From Singulisphaera sp. (GTDB lineage Bacteria; Planctomycetota; Planctomycetia; Isosphaerales; Isosphaeraceae), in NCBI GenBank assembly GCA_027451445.1, contig DAIDJG010000093.1, positions 1-64,000 on the forward strand: a stretch of 64,000 nucleotides of DNA, read 5' to 3'. The notes beneath the pieces were generated by a model, which searched no databases, was not told the origin of the DNA, and saw nothing but the letters and a program-made list of their open reading frames with translations. The translations under genes and the position numbers were made by a program. The stretch's first letter is position 1. The number at the start of each line of letters is the position of its first letter. Of the stretch, positions 9,906 through 21,121 are shown one piece after another.

Positions 9906-11090
9906 ATGAAGGACGCTATTCGAGTCTTGCTGGTCGATCCAACTGACGACACGCGATCTTCGCTTCAGCGCATACTGAGCGGGATGAGCACGGTGTGGCT
10001 CGCTGAGTCGTGCAACGCGTACAACGGAATGGCCAAACGGGTGGCCGAGTTGTCACCCGACCTCGTCATCGTGTCAATCGACCACGACCCCGAACAAGCG
10101 GTCTTCCTCATCCAGGCGATCGTCCAGAGCCGGCCGGGTGTCGTCGTTCTCCCGGCGAGCAAGGCACCGGACAGCTCGGTCCTGCTGCGGGTCATTCGGG
10201 CGGGGGCTCGTGAGTTTCTGACTCTCCCCACCGACGTCGGTGAAGTGACCGAGACACTGAATCGGCTGTTCAACCGCCGGGACGACGTCGTCGCGAGCTC
10301 TTCCCGGGATCCCCAGGTGATCGCCGTCACGGGCGCTGCGGGAGGCGTCGGGTGCACGACGCTCGCCGTTAACCTGGCGACCTCGTTCGCCAAGACGGGC
10401 GGCACCGAGGTGGTACTGGCTGACCTCGACCTGCTGCTTGGCTGTGTCGATGCCTGCCTCGACATCGTGACCAACAACACGCTGCAAGGGATCGTTCAGA
10501 ACATCGATCGCCTCGACCTCACTCTTCTCAAACGCTCATTGACGCTTCACTCGTCAGGATTGTTCGTCCTCCCGCACCCGAACGCGATGGAAGACGCGGC
10601 CAAGATCGATCCGGACGTGCTCCGGCGGGTGCTGATGCTGCTCAAGGCATCGTTCCCGGCGGTCGTCCTCGACACGAGCAAGGGGCTACAAACCTCCGAT
10701 TTTCTCGCGTTTGAGTTGGCGGACGTGATCCTTATGGTCATTCAGCTTGACCTCACGTGCCTTCGAAACACGGCCCGGCTCCTCCATCTGTTCCACCAGT
10801 TCGAGGGACTGTCGGATAAGGTCCGCCTGGTCGTCAACCGGACGGGGTCGAACGACACCGAGATCAGTGCCAAGAAGGCTGAAGAGACGCTCAAGATGCC
10901 CATTGAATGGAGCATCCCGAACGTCTCCAAGGTCTTCCGGACCGCACGCGCCAAGGGTGTGACGATCGACGAGGTCGCGCCGGGGAGCCGTCCGCATCAA
11001 GCCTTCCTGTCCATCGCCAAATCGCTGCGTCCCAACGACGCCGTTGTGGAAGGAAAGCCCAAGAAGGGCATCTTCGCTGCCCTGTTTTGA
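9906..11090 (+). CDS. cpaE: CpaE/TadZ-type ATPase with receiver-like N-terminus
   Basis: Deviant Walker A VTGAAGGVGCTTLAVNLA; tad locus context. Confidence 0.88.
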   Translation: MKDAIRVLLVDPTDDTRSSLQRILSGMSTVWLAESCNAYNGMAKRVAELSPDLVIVSIDHDPEQAVFLIQAIVQSRPGVVVLPASKAPDSSVLLRVIRAGAREFLTLPTDVGEVTETLNRLFNRRDDVVASSSRDPQVIAVTGAAGGVGCTTLAVNLATSFAKTGGTEVVLADLDLLLGCVDACLDIVTNNTLQGIVQNIDRLDLTLLKRSLTLHSSGLFVLPHPNAMEDAAKIDPDVLRRVLMLLKASFPAVVLDTSKGLQTSDFLAFELADVILMVIQLDLTCLRNTARLLHLFHQFEGLSDKVRLVVNRTGSNDTEISAKKAEETLKMPIEWSIPNVSKVFRTARAKGVTIDEVAPGSRPHQAFLSIAKSLRPNDAVVEGKPKKGIFAALF

Positions 11091-11233
11091 TTGTCTCCCC
11101 GCCCTTCCCCGCCCCTCAGAATCTTGTCCTAAGCTTTCTCTAGAGTTGAGAGTTGTGACGACGGTGCGGTCGCAACTCTCGTCGCCAATCGAACCCCGGT
11201 CTCGGGGGTCGTGAGAGGAACGCACCGTGATCG

Positions 11234-12706
11234 TTGCTGGAGGTTCTGTTAATGCTTAAAGGATTTGGGCGCGCTCCCTTCGGCTCCCGGCCGACCGCCG
11301 CCACGGCTGCAAACGAAGCGCCTCCCGTTCCCGAGATCCCCTCGGCGGCGGCGATGGCCATGCCAAGCCCGCCCCCGCCTCCCGCCGCACCCAAGCCTCG
11401 CGAGACGCCCAAGGAGCCGGATCCGGCAGAGGAAGCGTACGAGACGCTCAAACGGCACATTCACATGCGCCTCGTTGACCGTCTTGATATGAACCGGGTC
11501 AGTGAGATGGACCCGAACACGCTCCGGAGCGAAATCCGAGGCGTCGTCGAGCATCTTTGCGATACCGAAAACCCGCTGCTCAACCGCAACGAGCGCCAGC
11601 GGCTCGTTAACGAAATCCTCGACGAGACGTTCGGCTTCGGGCCGCTCGAGCTGTTGCTCAAGGACGAGAAGATCGCCGATATCATGATCAACGGCCCGAA
11701 GAAAATCTTCGTCGAGCGCGAAGGCCGCATCCAGCGCTCGGAGGTCGTCTTCCGTGATAACGACCATCTCCTTCAGATTATCGACCGAATCGTGTCGCGC
11801 GTCGGCCGGCGCGTGGATGAAACCTCGCCGATGGTCGACGCCCGTCTGCCGAACGGTTCCCGTTTCAACGCGATCATCCCGCCGCTCGCACTCGACGGTG
11901 CGATCGTGACCATTCGTATGTTCGGCTCCCGGCCGATCGGTAAGGACGACCTCCTTCGCTTCAAGGCGTTCACACCGGAAATGCTCGCGCTCATGGAAGG
12001 AGCGATGAAGGCCCGCCTTAACGTCGTGATCTCGGGCGGTACCGGTTCTGGTAAAACCACGCTGCTCAACACGCTGTCCAGCTTTATTCAGCACGATCAC
12101 CGTGTGATCACGATTGAAGACGCGGCGGAATTACAGCTCCAGCAAGATCACGTGGTCCGTCTCGAAACGCGTCCCGCCAACATCGAAGGGCGAGGGGCCG
12201 TCAGTGCCACCGACCTGGTCAAGAACGCCCTGCGTATGCGGCCTGACCGGATCATCATCGGCGAGTGCCGTGGAGCGGAAACGCTCGACATGATCCAGGC
12301 CATGAACACAGGTCACGAAGGCTCGATGACCACCGTGCACGCCAATAGCCCTCGTGACGCCTTAAGCCGTCTCGAAACCATGATCAGTATGGCCGGTCTC
12401 GAACTCCCCATCCGCGCATTGCGAGCCCAGTTCGCGTCGGCCATCGACCTGATCATTCAGGCGAGCCGTCTCCAGGGCGGCCCCCGTAAGGTGACCAGCA
12501 TTTCCGAGGTGGTCGGCATGGAAGGCGACACGATCATCATGCAGGAGATCTTCGCCTTCCGTCAGCTCGGCGTCGACGCCAACGGCCGCGCCTACGGCGA
12601 GTTCATCGCCACCGGCATTCGGCCCACGTTCATGGACCGGCTCGAGTACGCAGGCTACCAGCTCACGCCGGACGTCTTCCGGCAACGCGTTTTGCTCAAG
12701 GACTGA
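11234..12706 (+). CDS. cpaF: CpaF/TadA secretion ATPase
   Basis: [20 protein letters not shown] Walker [32 protein letters not shown]. Confidence 0.95.
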   Translation: MLEVLLMLKGFGRAPFGSRPTAATAANEAPPVPEIPSAAAMAMPSPPPPPAAPKPRETPKEPDPAEEAYETLKRHIHMRLVDRLDMNRVSEMDPNTLRSEIRGVVEHLCDTENPLLNRNERQRLVNEILDETFGFGPLELLLKDEKIADIMINGPKKIFVEREGRIQRSEVVFRDNDHLLQIIDRIVSRVGRRVDETSPMVDARLPNGSRFNAIIPPLALDGAIVTIRMFGSRPIGKDDLLRFKAFTPEMLALMEGAMKARLNVVISGGTGSGKTTLLNTLSSFIQHDHRVITIEDAAELQLQQDHVVRLETRPANIEGRGAVSATDLVKNALRMRPDRIIIGECRGAETLDMIQAMNTGHEGSMTTVHANSPRDALSRLETMISMAGLELPIRALRAQFASAIDLIIQASRLQGGPRKVTSISEVVGMEGDTIIMQEIFAFRQLGVDANGRAYGEFIATGIRPTFMDRLEYAGYQLTPDVFRQRVLLKD

Positions 12707-12734
12707 TCGTTAACCCCTTACCGCCAAGGCACCA

Positions 12735-13703
12735 ATGGACGACCCACAGATTATTGCCATCGTCGTTGGGATTGCGGTCATCACGCTCATTTCCGGGCTC
12801 AGCCTCGTGTTCGCGAGGTCAACGGAAACTCAGGCGGAACAACGGCTGCAAGACCTGACCGGCAAGCCCAAGAGCAAGATTGACGCGGCGAGCGGAATGC
12901 TCCTGCGTCCCCCCGCCATCGATCTGTCCAATTCGGATTTCTGGTCCCGCTGGCTCCCCAACCTCGAGAACCTTAGCCGTCTTTATGAGCAGGCGGACGT
13001 GAGTTTCCCGTTCAGGCGTTTCATGTTCATCGTGGCCGGGCTCACTCTCCTGGGCGCCGCGCTGGGAATCGTCTTCAAGATTCCGATCGTCCTGGTGCCT
13101 GTGGGAGCTGCATTCCTCGGCGTGCTTCCCTTCATGTGGCTGCTGCAACGCAAGCGGAAACGGATCAAAAAGTTCCTCGACTCCATGCCTCAGGCCGTCG
13201 AGTTGATCGGCAGGGCCCTTCGGGCGGGCCACGGACTCGCCTCGGGCATGCACCTCGTGGCGGAAGAAATGAAAGGTCCCATCGCCGACGAATTCGGCCG
13301 TGTGTTCGAAGAACAGAACCTCGGCGTCCCGATCGAAATGGCGCTCCGGGGAATGGCCGACCGTATCCCCACCATGGACGTGCGTTTCTTCGTGATCGCC
13401 GTGATCATCCAACGCGCGACGGGCGGCGATCTTGCCGAGGTTCTCGACAAGATCGGCAAACTGATCCGGCAACGGTTCGAGCTTCAAGGTCACGTGCGGG
13501 CCCTCACGGCCGAAGGCCGCCTCTCGGGCGTCGTCCTTCTCGCACTGCCGCCCGGCCTGCTGATGTTCCTGACGTTCTCGAACTATAATTATATCAGCGT
13601 GCTCTTCAATACACCGGTCGGCACCAAGATGCTGATGATCACCGCAGGGTTGCAACTTTTGGGGGCGCTGTCGATCAAAAAGATCGTGGCGATCAAGGTA
13701 TGA
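12735..13703 (+). CDS. tadB: TadB type II secretion F-family protein
   Basis: Position in the locus; PQAVELIGRALRAGHGLASGMHLVAEEMKGPIADEFG; TM segments. Confidence 0.88.
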   Translation: MDDPQIIAIVVGIAVITLISGLSLVFARSTETQAEQRLQDLTGKPKSKIDAASGMLLRPPAIDLSNSDFWSRWLPNLENLSRLYEQADVSFPFRRFMFIVAGLTLLGAALGIVFKIPIVLVPVGAAFLGVLPFMWLLQRKRKRIKKFLDSMPQAVELIGRALRAGHGLASGMHLVAEEMKGPIADEFGRVFEEQNLGVPIEMALRGMADRIPTMDVRFFVIAVIIQRATGGDLAEVLDKIGKLIRQRFELQGHVRALTAEGRLSGVVLLALPPGLLMFLTFSNYNYISVLFNTPVGTKMLMITAGLQLLGALSIKKIVAIKV

Positions 13704-14653
13704 TCGAACTATTCCAGGTGCAAAATCTGATTGCACTGTCCGTGTTCCTGGCGATCACGCTCGGTGCCTGGGGTGTGCTCTCGGCGATCGCCGATCGGCC
13801 TTCGACTGCGGAGGAACGGCTGAAGCGGGTGTTGAACCCGAACGCGCGCCGACCTACCGCGGCGTCGATGGAGCGGCAACAGGATCGGATTCAGCAGAAG
13901 GTTAAGGAAGCGGCATCGAAGCTCGGCAAGTCATTCCGGCCCGTCGATGAAGTTGAGCTGGGCAAGATACGAATGACGTTGCTCAACGCTGGGTTTCGGA
14001 GCGAACAGGCCGTGGCCATTTATTACGGCATGAAAGCGTTCTTCCTGCTGGTCGGGCTGGCCATCGCCGTTCCCCTCGTGATTTCGAAGTTCGGGATGAC
14101 GCAAACGGGCATCACGTACATTGTGATCGCCGCGGCGGTTGGGTACTACGCGCCGGATTTTATGGTCAATCGCATCAAGGGCAAGCGCATCGAGTCAATT
14201 TTCCTCGGACTCCCTGACGCCCTCGACCTGATGGTGGTCTGCGTCGAGGCGGGTCTCGGGCTGGACACGGCGATGCGTCGAGTCACCAGCGAGCTGGCGC
14301 AGTCGTGCCCGGTGCTCTGCGAGGAGTTTGCGATTGCAAACTTCCAGGTTCAGATGGGACGAGCACGGAAGGACGTGCTACGTGACCTCGGCATTCGGAC
14401 GGGCGTGGAAGACATGCGGGCACTCGCGGCGGTCATCATTCAGGCCGAGAAGTTTGGCTCGAGCATCGGTGCCGCGCTCCGCGTTCAGTCCGATTCGATG
14501 CGGTTGAAGCGGAGGCAGCTCGCCGAGGAACGAGCCGCCAAGACGGCCGTGAAGATCATGATCCCGCTGATCTTGTTCATCTTCCCCGGCGTCTTCGTCG
14601 TGCTGGTGGGACCTGCCGGCATCCAGATTGCCAAGACGATGATTAACAACTGA
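13700..14653 (+). CDS. tadC: TadC type II secretion F-family protein
   Basis: LPDALDLMVVCVEAGLGLDTAMRRVTSELA; overlaps the tadB stop. Confidence 0.88.
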   Translation: MIELFQVQNLIALSVFLAITLGAWGVLSAIADRPSTAEERLKRVLNPNARRPTAASMERQQDRIQQKVKEAASKLGKSFRPVDEVELGKIRMTLLNAGFRSEQAVAIYYGMKAFFLLVGLAIAVPLVISKFGMTQTGITYIVIAAAVGYYAPDFMVNRIKGKRIESIFLGLPDALDLMVVCVEAGLGLDTAMRRVTSELAQSCPVLCEEFAIANFQVQMGRARKDVLRDLGIRTGVEDMRALAAVIIQAEKFGSSIGAALRVQSDSMRLKRRQLAEERAAKTAVKIMIPLILFIFPGVFVVLVGPAGIQIAKTMINN

Positions 14654-14668
14654 GAGGCGGGTCTGGCC

Positions 14669-15007
14669 ATGCGGAAGATTGCACCGGAGCCCCTTGAGGG
14701 ATCATCGCATCGTAGGCGTTGGAAGTATTCCTACATGCTTACGATCACGCTGGGAGTCCTCGTGACTCCGCTCGTCTACGAAGTGAGTCTGCTCTCCGCT
14801 GCGCAATGGCAAGCGATGTCTGGATCGGTGCCTCAGGTCAAAACTCCGGTGCTCGACTCGATCGCCAAGGGTTGGGCCTGGGCCCTGGATGACATTCGGG
14901 AGTTCCAGAGAACGAGGATTCGCACGTTCGTGTGGAAGCAGGTGTACATGTTCCCGTTCATCATCGTTTGGACGGGGATCGCGGTCGCCCTCCTTCGGAA
15001 GTGTTGA
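14669..15007 (+). CDS. Small membrane protein
   Basis: Two hydrophobic segments; follows tadC. Confidence 0.5.
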   Translation: MRKIAPEPLEGSSHRRRWKYSYMLTITLGVLVTPLVYEVSLLSAAQWQAMSGSVPQVKTPVLDSIAKGWAWALDDIREFQRTRIRTFVWKQVYMFPFIIVWTGIAVALLRKC

Positions 15008-15031
15008 ACTGATGCGAGGGTACGCTGCGGG

Positions 15032-15062
15032 AAGGGGCCGGCTCGATTCGAGCCGGCCCCTT
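15032..15062 (+). terminator. Rho-independent terminator-like hairpin closing the tad locus
   Basis: AAGGGGCCGGCTCGATTCGAGCCGGCCCCTTTT. Confidence 0.85.
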
Positions 15063-15197
15063 TTCGTTGACGCGCAGAGTCCCCCGGATGGAGCGGAGCC
15101 AGGCGTGTGGCGTGCCCGCCGCTTTCAATGCGACTCATGACACGGTGTCGCAGTACGCGACGCCCTCGCGGCCCGTCGATCCGCTCGTCGGCACGCG

Positions 15198-15494
15198 TTA
15201 GGCGGCTTCTGCGGTCTCGTCCCCGGTGTACTGAAGGACGTGCAGCCCGAACCGGTGGAACTCTTCCTGCGTGACCTCGAATGGCGCGCCGTTGAGATCC
15301 CAGATCTCCTCGATCAGCTCGTCCACTTCCTCGTCCGGTTCCTCCCAGGTCACGATGAAGTTGGACTCATCGCTCACCAGGACGTCGAGTCCCCGGTCTT
15401 TGAGGTGCGTTTCGATCTCGGCGCGGTGCTCGGCATTGATCGTGAAGGTCCAACGGATCAGGTCGAGCGAGGGCGTGGTCTCTTCTTGACTCAT
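15198..15494 (-). CDS. Acidic hypothetical protein
   Basis: MSQEETTPSLDLIRWTFTINAEHRAEIETHL...; RBS-like AAGGAGGAG upstream. Confidence 0.65.
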   Translation of the reverse strand: MSQEETTPSLDLIRWTFTINAEHRAEIETHLKDRGLDVLVSDESNFIVTWEEPDEEVDELIEEIWDLNGAPFEVTQEEFHRFGLHVLQYTGDETAEAA

Positions 15495-15782
15495 CGGTCT
15501 TACTCCTCCTTGCGGATCAACGAGTGTCGTAGCGCAACTCGCGGCTGGCATCGACAGGAGATCGGGAGGGACCGGTCTGGACTTCAGGCGAACCGAGCGA
15601 TCCGATCAAACGATCTTCCCGATTCAATCGGCTGTAGCAACTGATCCTCCTGTTTCGCGCGCGAGATATCCCGTCGCGACCTAACATGAGATTCGCGACG
15701 CGCGCCAGGCCTCACCGCTCGTCGGAGTCGGCGGTCTGGACAAAGTCACCCCCGCGGTCCGCGATCATCCGCCTTCCCGCGA

Positions 15783-16184
15783 TCAAGGGGTGCGGATGGC
15801 GTCGATGACCGATTTGACGTCGTCGCTTTCCACGGTCTGTCCGGCGAGAGTCTTCATCGCCAGCCCCATGGCCATACCGTCCTTGGGCGCGGCCTTGATT
15901 TGATCGGCGACGGGCGCCAGTGCTTCCGCGATTTGTTCGCGCGTTATCGATTCCGGCACCCATTGCTGGATGATCGCGAGCTCCTCGGGGGTAAACGACG
16001 TTCGGCCGGACTTCGCCTCCTTGAGAACGCCTCGCATCTTCTTGATTGCCTCCGAATCCGGCATCTCTCCCCCATTCGGCAGCGTAAGCTGAGCGATCCA
16101 GTAGCGGAGGCACTGTGTCTGGACCGTGTCTCTCGCCTTCATACTCTCCGTCAACTTCGCCCGCATGCGCTGAACGATGGTCAT
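15783..16184 (-). CDS. GatB/YqeY domain protein
   Basis: LRYWIAQLTLPNGG, FTPEELAIIQQWVPESITREQI, DGMAMGLAMKTLAGQ. Confidence 0.8.
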   Translation of the reverse strand: MTIVQRMRAKLTESMKARDTVQTQCLRYWIAQLTLPNGGEMPDSEAIKKMRGVLKEAKSGRTSFTPEELAIIQQWVPESITREQIAEALAPVADQIKAAPKDGMAMGLAMKTLAGQTVESDDVKSVIDAIRTP

Positions 16185-16808
16185 ACCGGATTCCTTTACG
16201 ACGAACACTCCAGGCGCAAAATCCAAGCCCGTTTGCGCGAGGCCTTCGTGCAATGTCACGACGACTCAGTAGATAACAGTTACGTTGATTGCGCGTCAAC
16301 TCAATGTGGAAGCGCGCTGATAAACGACACAGCGCCTCTCTTCGGGGTTCGATGCCGCGCGTATCCTCAAGCGGCAGAATCTTTATAATGATATTGAAAT
16401 ATGGTTGCTATTTATTCAAGCTTGTCCTCGGGGTGATCGAACTCCAGGGACTCGAACGCGGTCGATGTATCACGCTCGAGTTCGGGACGACGGATCGAAC
16501 TCGATCGGAAACCTGCTCCTGTGAGCGAGCAAGTCGCAGCATCAGGAAAAAAAATGATTCTGCCAGAAAAAGAGTTGTCCCGCGTCGACTTCATGATAAA
16601 TTAACGGCTCACAGGACCATACCTCTTTGTCATTGTTGGGCTCCCTCGTCAAAATGAGTTGCCTCTTGCTTGCGATCGATCGCTTAAAGACGAGGTTTTC
16701 CCCGGGTGCGCCCGGTTCAGAGATGACGCTCTAATCACTACTGCCCGCTCTACGGACCCCGTGGTTCGATCGCGTTTCCCCCATTGCCCAAACTTGGAGA
16801 CTGTTCTG

Positions 16809-17156
16809 ATGGCGACGGCAACAAACACCGGGACGAAAGCAACGACCAGCAAGTCGAGCAAAGCCGCGAAGGATTCCGCGCTGCGCTTCAAGCAAGCTCA
16901 GCGGGCGTCAATGCTGCTGAAGCATCTGAGCGATCCGACTCGGCTTCAGGTGGTCTTGATGCTTTCCGACGGTGAGAAACATGTGGGCGCCTTGTGTGAA
17001 GATTTGAGCCAGAGCCAGCCTGCGGTGAGCCACCATCTGGCGCTGCTCCGGCACGGTGGGATCATCGCTCCCCGGCGCCAGGGAAAGAACAATTTCTATG
17101 CGCTCACTGAAGTCGGCGAAGAACTCTCCAAGGTCGTCAAGGGTGTGATGGGCTGA
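16809..17156 (+). CDS. ArsR-type HTH regulator
   Basis: LKHLSDPTRLQVVLMLSDGEKHVGALCEDLSQSQPAVSHHLALLRHGGII. Confidence 0.9.
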   Translation: MATATNTGTKATTSKSSKAAKDSALRFKQAQRASMLLKHLSDPTRLQVVLMLSDGEKHVGALCEDLSQSQPAVSHHLALLRHGGIIAPRRQGKNNFYALTEVGEELSKVVKGVMG

Positions 17157-17421
17157 GGCATTCGGAGAGTCATGCCGAGCTTTACGAAGTCGACGCGCCA
17201 CCACGGGAGAACGGGTCCGGTCCCTCGCTGGTGGCTCTTCTGTTTCCACCGAATGGGATTCTCTCAGGAATCTCGACGTCGGCAAGGCTCTGCGGACATC
17301 ATGGTGGCCTGAAGGCGCGTTCGATGGCCGACCCCGCTTCGGCGGAGCAGATTTGTCGGTTCAAACGCGCAGGGAGGCATCGGTTGCGTCACGGATGGAC
17401 CTTTTTTCACAGAGGGGTTGC

Positions 17422-18228
17422 ATGGGACATCCGAAACCGCGTTCCGCGAGCATTCTCAGCCCGGCAATGTGTGGCTGGCTTTTCCGCCGCTCGCTGATCT
17501 CTCTCGGTATACTGGTCGGACTGGTGCTCACGAACGTTCGCGGGGCTGAGCCTGATCCGTACCAACCGACGAATCGGTATGAGACCCGTCAGGTTGAGGG
17601 CTGGACCGTCTTGGTTCACAAGAGGTTGCTCGACGATCACCCGCGACTCGCCGGGGACACGCTCACTCTGTTGCGTCAGCAGTTGTTCCAGGTCGTTCGC
17701 CAGGTTCCTGACCAGGCCACGGCAAAACTGCGCGCGATCCGGATCTGGGTGGAAGAAAACGAGGAACACCATCCGTGTATGGTTTATCATCCCGACGCAG
17801 AATGGCTGCGGGCGCACGGGATGAATCCCGAGAAGGCGAAGTGCGTTGAGATTTCCAACGCCCGCCGTTTCCTGAATTGGACCAAAGAGCAACCCTGGAT
17901 GGTGCTCCATGAATTGGCCCATGGATATCATCATCAGTTTCTCAAGGGCGGGTTCGAGAACGACGAGGTTCGCGCCTTGTTTCAGCGGGCGGTTGACGGG
18001 AAATCGTACGAATCGGTTTTGAGGATCGACGGCAGTTCCCACTCGGCGTATGCCTTGACGAATCCGATGGAGTATTTCGCCGAGGGGAGCGAAGCGCTGT
18101 TCGGGACGAATGATTTCTATCCCTTCGTTCGCGCTGAATTGAAGCGCCACGATCCTGAGCTGCACGGAGTGCTTCGGCGACTCTGGGGGCTCGATGCCGG
18201 TCGACGCCTGTCACCGTCGCGTGAGTAG
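17422..18228 (+). CDS. Secreted protein with metallopeptidase-like HExxH motif
   Basis: VLHELAHGYHH; hydrophobic N-terminus. Confidence 0.65.
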   Translation: MGHPKPRSASILSPAMCGWLFRRSLISLGILVGLVLTNVRGAEPDPYQPTNRYETRQVEGWTVLVHKRLLDDHPRLAGDTLTLLRQQLFQVVRQVPDQATAKLRAIRIWVEENEEHHPCMVYHPDAEWLRAHGMNPEKAKCVEISNARRFLNWTKEQPWMVLHELAHGYHHQFLKGGFENDEVRALFQRAVDGKSYESVLRIDGSSHSAYALTNPMEYFAEGSEALFGTNDFYPFVRAELKRHDPELHGVLRRLWGLDAGRRLSPSRE

Positions 18229-18268
18229 TCGAACGACCATGTCGAACGGCGAGCCGACCAAGAAAAAA

Positions 18269-18308
18269 AGCGGATTCGAAGCCTTTTGATAAGGGCTTCG
18301 AATCCGCT
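18269..18308. terminator. Strong hairpin terminator
   Basis: AGCGGATTCGAAGCC-ttttgataag-GGCTTCGAATCCGCT; A-tract on the 5' side. Confidence 0.8.
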
Positions 18309-18883
18309 CAGACTGACAAGATAATAGCCAAACGCGGGCCGTGGTGCCTCGGCCTCCATGACAAGGCGCGCACAGCCCGAGTGGCCGCGTCGAGCGAGCG
18401 AATACTCGGCGCAAGCCGGCAATCGCCCTCTCGGGATAAGGTTGAACCCAAGGAGCGCATCCGTGCCCCGGGAATCGAACCTCTCTTTTTTCAAAGGATA
18501 CCGACGTCTCACCCCTCTTCGTGGTGAACGTGACGGCCTAGAACATCGGTGGGAAAGGTATCAAACTGTGTCGAATGACTCGAATTAATGACTCATCGCG
18601 AGTGGATGTCCTGTCGTGGTCAAGACGGTCGCCAACATACGAAGAGCCTCTCGATTCGTCAACCCTCTCATGATGAGTTTTTTTCAATCGCGCTCCATTT
18701 GGGGAGCAAACATCAGTTGGGCCTGTAGTTGCGTCTTTTCAAAACTGCTGTGTCGGGGTGATTTTCGGGCTGTTGAGTGATCCGGTCTCACGCAAAGTCG
18801 CTCGGCTCTTGTGGCACGGGCCATGCGATGCGATCGTGGTTTCAGTGAAGTCCAGGGGATCGCACGAGATCGAGGGTCGGAGT

Positions 18884-19894
18884 ATGCCGCCGCTTCGTAT
18901 TGGATTCGATCATTACACGATCGCGCACCGGCATTTGTCGGCGGATGAGACCCTGACGTTTGCGCAGTCGCACGGGTTTGCAGGTGTCCAGTTTCTCGAA
19001 CCGTCGTCGATCGACCCCAATTTGGACGCGGAGCGCCTGGCGTCGTTTGCGCAGCGTGCGGCGGGCATGGGGCTTTACCTGGAAGTTGGACTCCCATCAC
19101 CCAACCCGATTCGACGGTCGCGCGAGGAAGACCGTACGATTACGGCGGCGGAACATGCGAGGGAACTCCAATCTCATGTGGACGCCGTAGGCGTATTGGG
19201 GTGTCGGCATGCGCGGGTCTATTTCGGCAACCGCCACGATCGCTTCCGTACCGACGTACGTTGGACGACTCAATGTGAAGCGTCGGAGCAGGTCTTACGA
19301 CTGTTGGCGCCCCAGCTTCGCGCTCTCGGTCTGCGCGTCGCGATCGAAACGCACGCGGATTTGACGACGAACGAACTCCTCGCCACGCTCGGGCGAGTGG
19401 GGCTTGATACTACGGGCGTCACACTTGACACCGGCAACCTCCTGATGCGGCTCGACGAGCCCGTGCGGGCCGTGGAACGACTGGCTCCGTTCGTCCTGGC
19501 CACGCACATCAAGGATGCCGTACTGGCCTTTACGTCTCGAGGGCTCTGCTGGCAAGCGCGGCCGGTTGGGTCGGGTGCGCTGCCGATGCCCGATCTGCTC
19601 GCGACGTTGCTGCGTGCAAACCCGAAGCTCAATCTCTCGATCGAGTTGCACCCGAGGACTTACGACCTGCCGATCTACGATCCCACCTGGCTTGTGTTCT
19701 TTCCCGAATTGACGTCGGCTGCACTCGAGGATGTGGTGAGTCTGGCCAGAGCGTGCGAAGCCAAGTATTCCAGTGGACTCTTGGACCGTCCCGAGGTCAT
19801 CGAGGCGATACCATGGGCAGACCGCGACCTGGACTGGCTCGCCAGCTCGCTCGGCTTTCTCCAGCCCGTGGTCACGCTGCTTGCGCGACTCTGA
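18884..19894 (+). CDS. Sugar phosphate isomerase/epimerase (xylose isomerase-like TIM barrel)
   Basis: MPPLRIGFDHYTIAHRH; IETHADLTTNELL; LDTGNLL; ATHIKDAVL; SIELHPR. Confidence 0.75.
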   Translation: MPPLRIGFDHYTIAHRHLSADETLTFAQSHGFAGVQFLEPSSIDPNLDAERLASFAQRAAGMGLYLEVGLPSPNPIRRSREEDRTITAAEHARELQSHVDAVGVLGCRHARVYFGNRHDRFRTDVRWTTQCEASEQVLRLLAPQLRALGLRVAIETHADLTTNELLATLGRVGLDTTGVTLDTGNLLMRLDEPVRAVERLAPFVLATHIKDAVLAFTSRGLCWQARPVGSGALPMPDLLATLLRANPKLNLSIELHPRTYDLPIYDPTWLVFFPELTSAALEDVVSLARACEAKYSSGLLDRPEVIEAIPWADRDLDWLASSLGFLQPVVTLLARL

Positions 19895-19897
19895 CCC

Positions 19898-20323
19898 TTA
19901 CTGCGTGATCATCATCGAGACCGTCACGCACAGCAGGTAACCGATGCCCATCAGGTAGAGGACGGAGAAGGGAACGGAATAGAGCACCCTCATCGTGCAG
20001 TCTTTGCGCGGGCCGCTACGGATGAAAAGCAAGGTCAAACCTTTGATCGCAGGAAGCCACGCAAAGGTCGCGACATAGAACAACACCGCAGAGGCCGCCG
20101 AAGGGCCGTGCACGCAGGTCATGACAGGTACGATCCTGCGCAGCAGGGGTGCGAGCACCACGAGCGTCAAGAACAACTCGACTCCAACGTTCGACCACCC
20201 TCGCGTCCCGCGCTCCTGCTGCTGCGGGATCACGAAGCGCGTGACCAAAAAGAATCCATGGTAGGCTGCCATGCTGACCACATAACCCAAGGCCAGGAAC
20301 GAAAACAAGACAGTGGTCGGCAT
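19898..20323 (-). CDS. Membrane protein
   Basis: Multiple hydrophobic segments. Confidence 0.5.
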   Translation of the reverse strand: MPTTVLFSFLALGYVVSMAAYHGFFLVTRFVIPQQQERGTRGWSNVGVELFLTLVVLAPLLRRIVPVMTCVHGPSAASAVLFYVATFAWLPAIKGLTLLFIRSGPRKDCTMRVLYSVPFSVLYLMGIGYLLCVTVSMMITQ

Positions 20324-21121
20324 GCCGAGATCACCTCGTGTGAGAGGACGGACGAGTCCGCCCTTTCCTTGATGTCCTTGTGGCCCAGCGCCGCCGGTCG
20401 GACCATTCATTGAGCCAACACCGGCGGGCATCCACCACAAGACCCAGCCGAATGTCTGAACCCCCGAAGCGGCAGATGACGTGTCACATCGCTCCGAAAA
20501 CGCTCATCTCTGAACTATCGTCTCGATCCTGACTCAACGTGATCCCAGGCGGCATCGCGCGTTCCTGTTACGCGATCGCGCGCCGTCACAATGCGCACAA
20601 CTTGTGCAACCCGGATTCCTCGAGTTCTCCGCAAAAGCCCACCTATCGGCATACTTGCCGAATTCCGACGTTTTTGATTTTCGAGCCAACTTACTCCTTT
20701 CGCTGGATTTGTTACTCCGTGTATAATCTGCATTTCCCCAAAACGTCCTAAACCTCCAAAACCCTTTAAGTTATCAGGGAGTCGGTCCGATACTGGATTA
20801 AGACCGTGAGATGCGGGTTAGATTGCATGGTTTGGGGGTGCTGGGCAAGCCTTCTGTCCTTGCGTAGTTTCCTCACCGGCCTGTCTTCCGCGGATTGCAG
20901 TCACGGCCTTGAGGGCGTGGTTGCGGGAAGGGGAGACGTGGACGCTTCGACTCGATTGGGAACGGTCATTTAGGACGCTTGTCCCAGAGCATGCTTCCGG
21001 ACGGAGGCTGCGGACTGGGGTCGCGGAGGCGAATGCGTGAAGCAGTTGCGAGCCGGTCTTCGGACCATTTTTCCAGACCCAAAGTGCGGACCCTGTCACG
21101 ACCGACACGACGAGGATCTTC

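Noticed and set aside
11249-12100. 283-aa minus-strand ORF
   Set aside because: Shadow of cpaF
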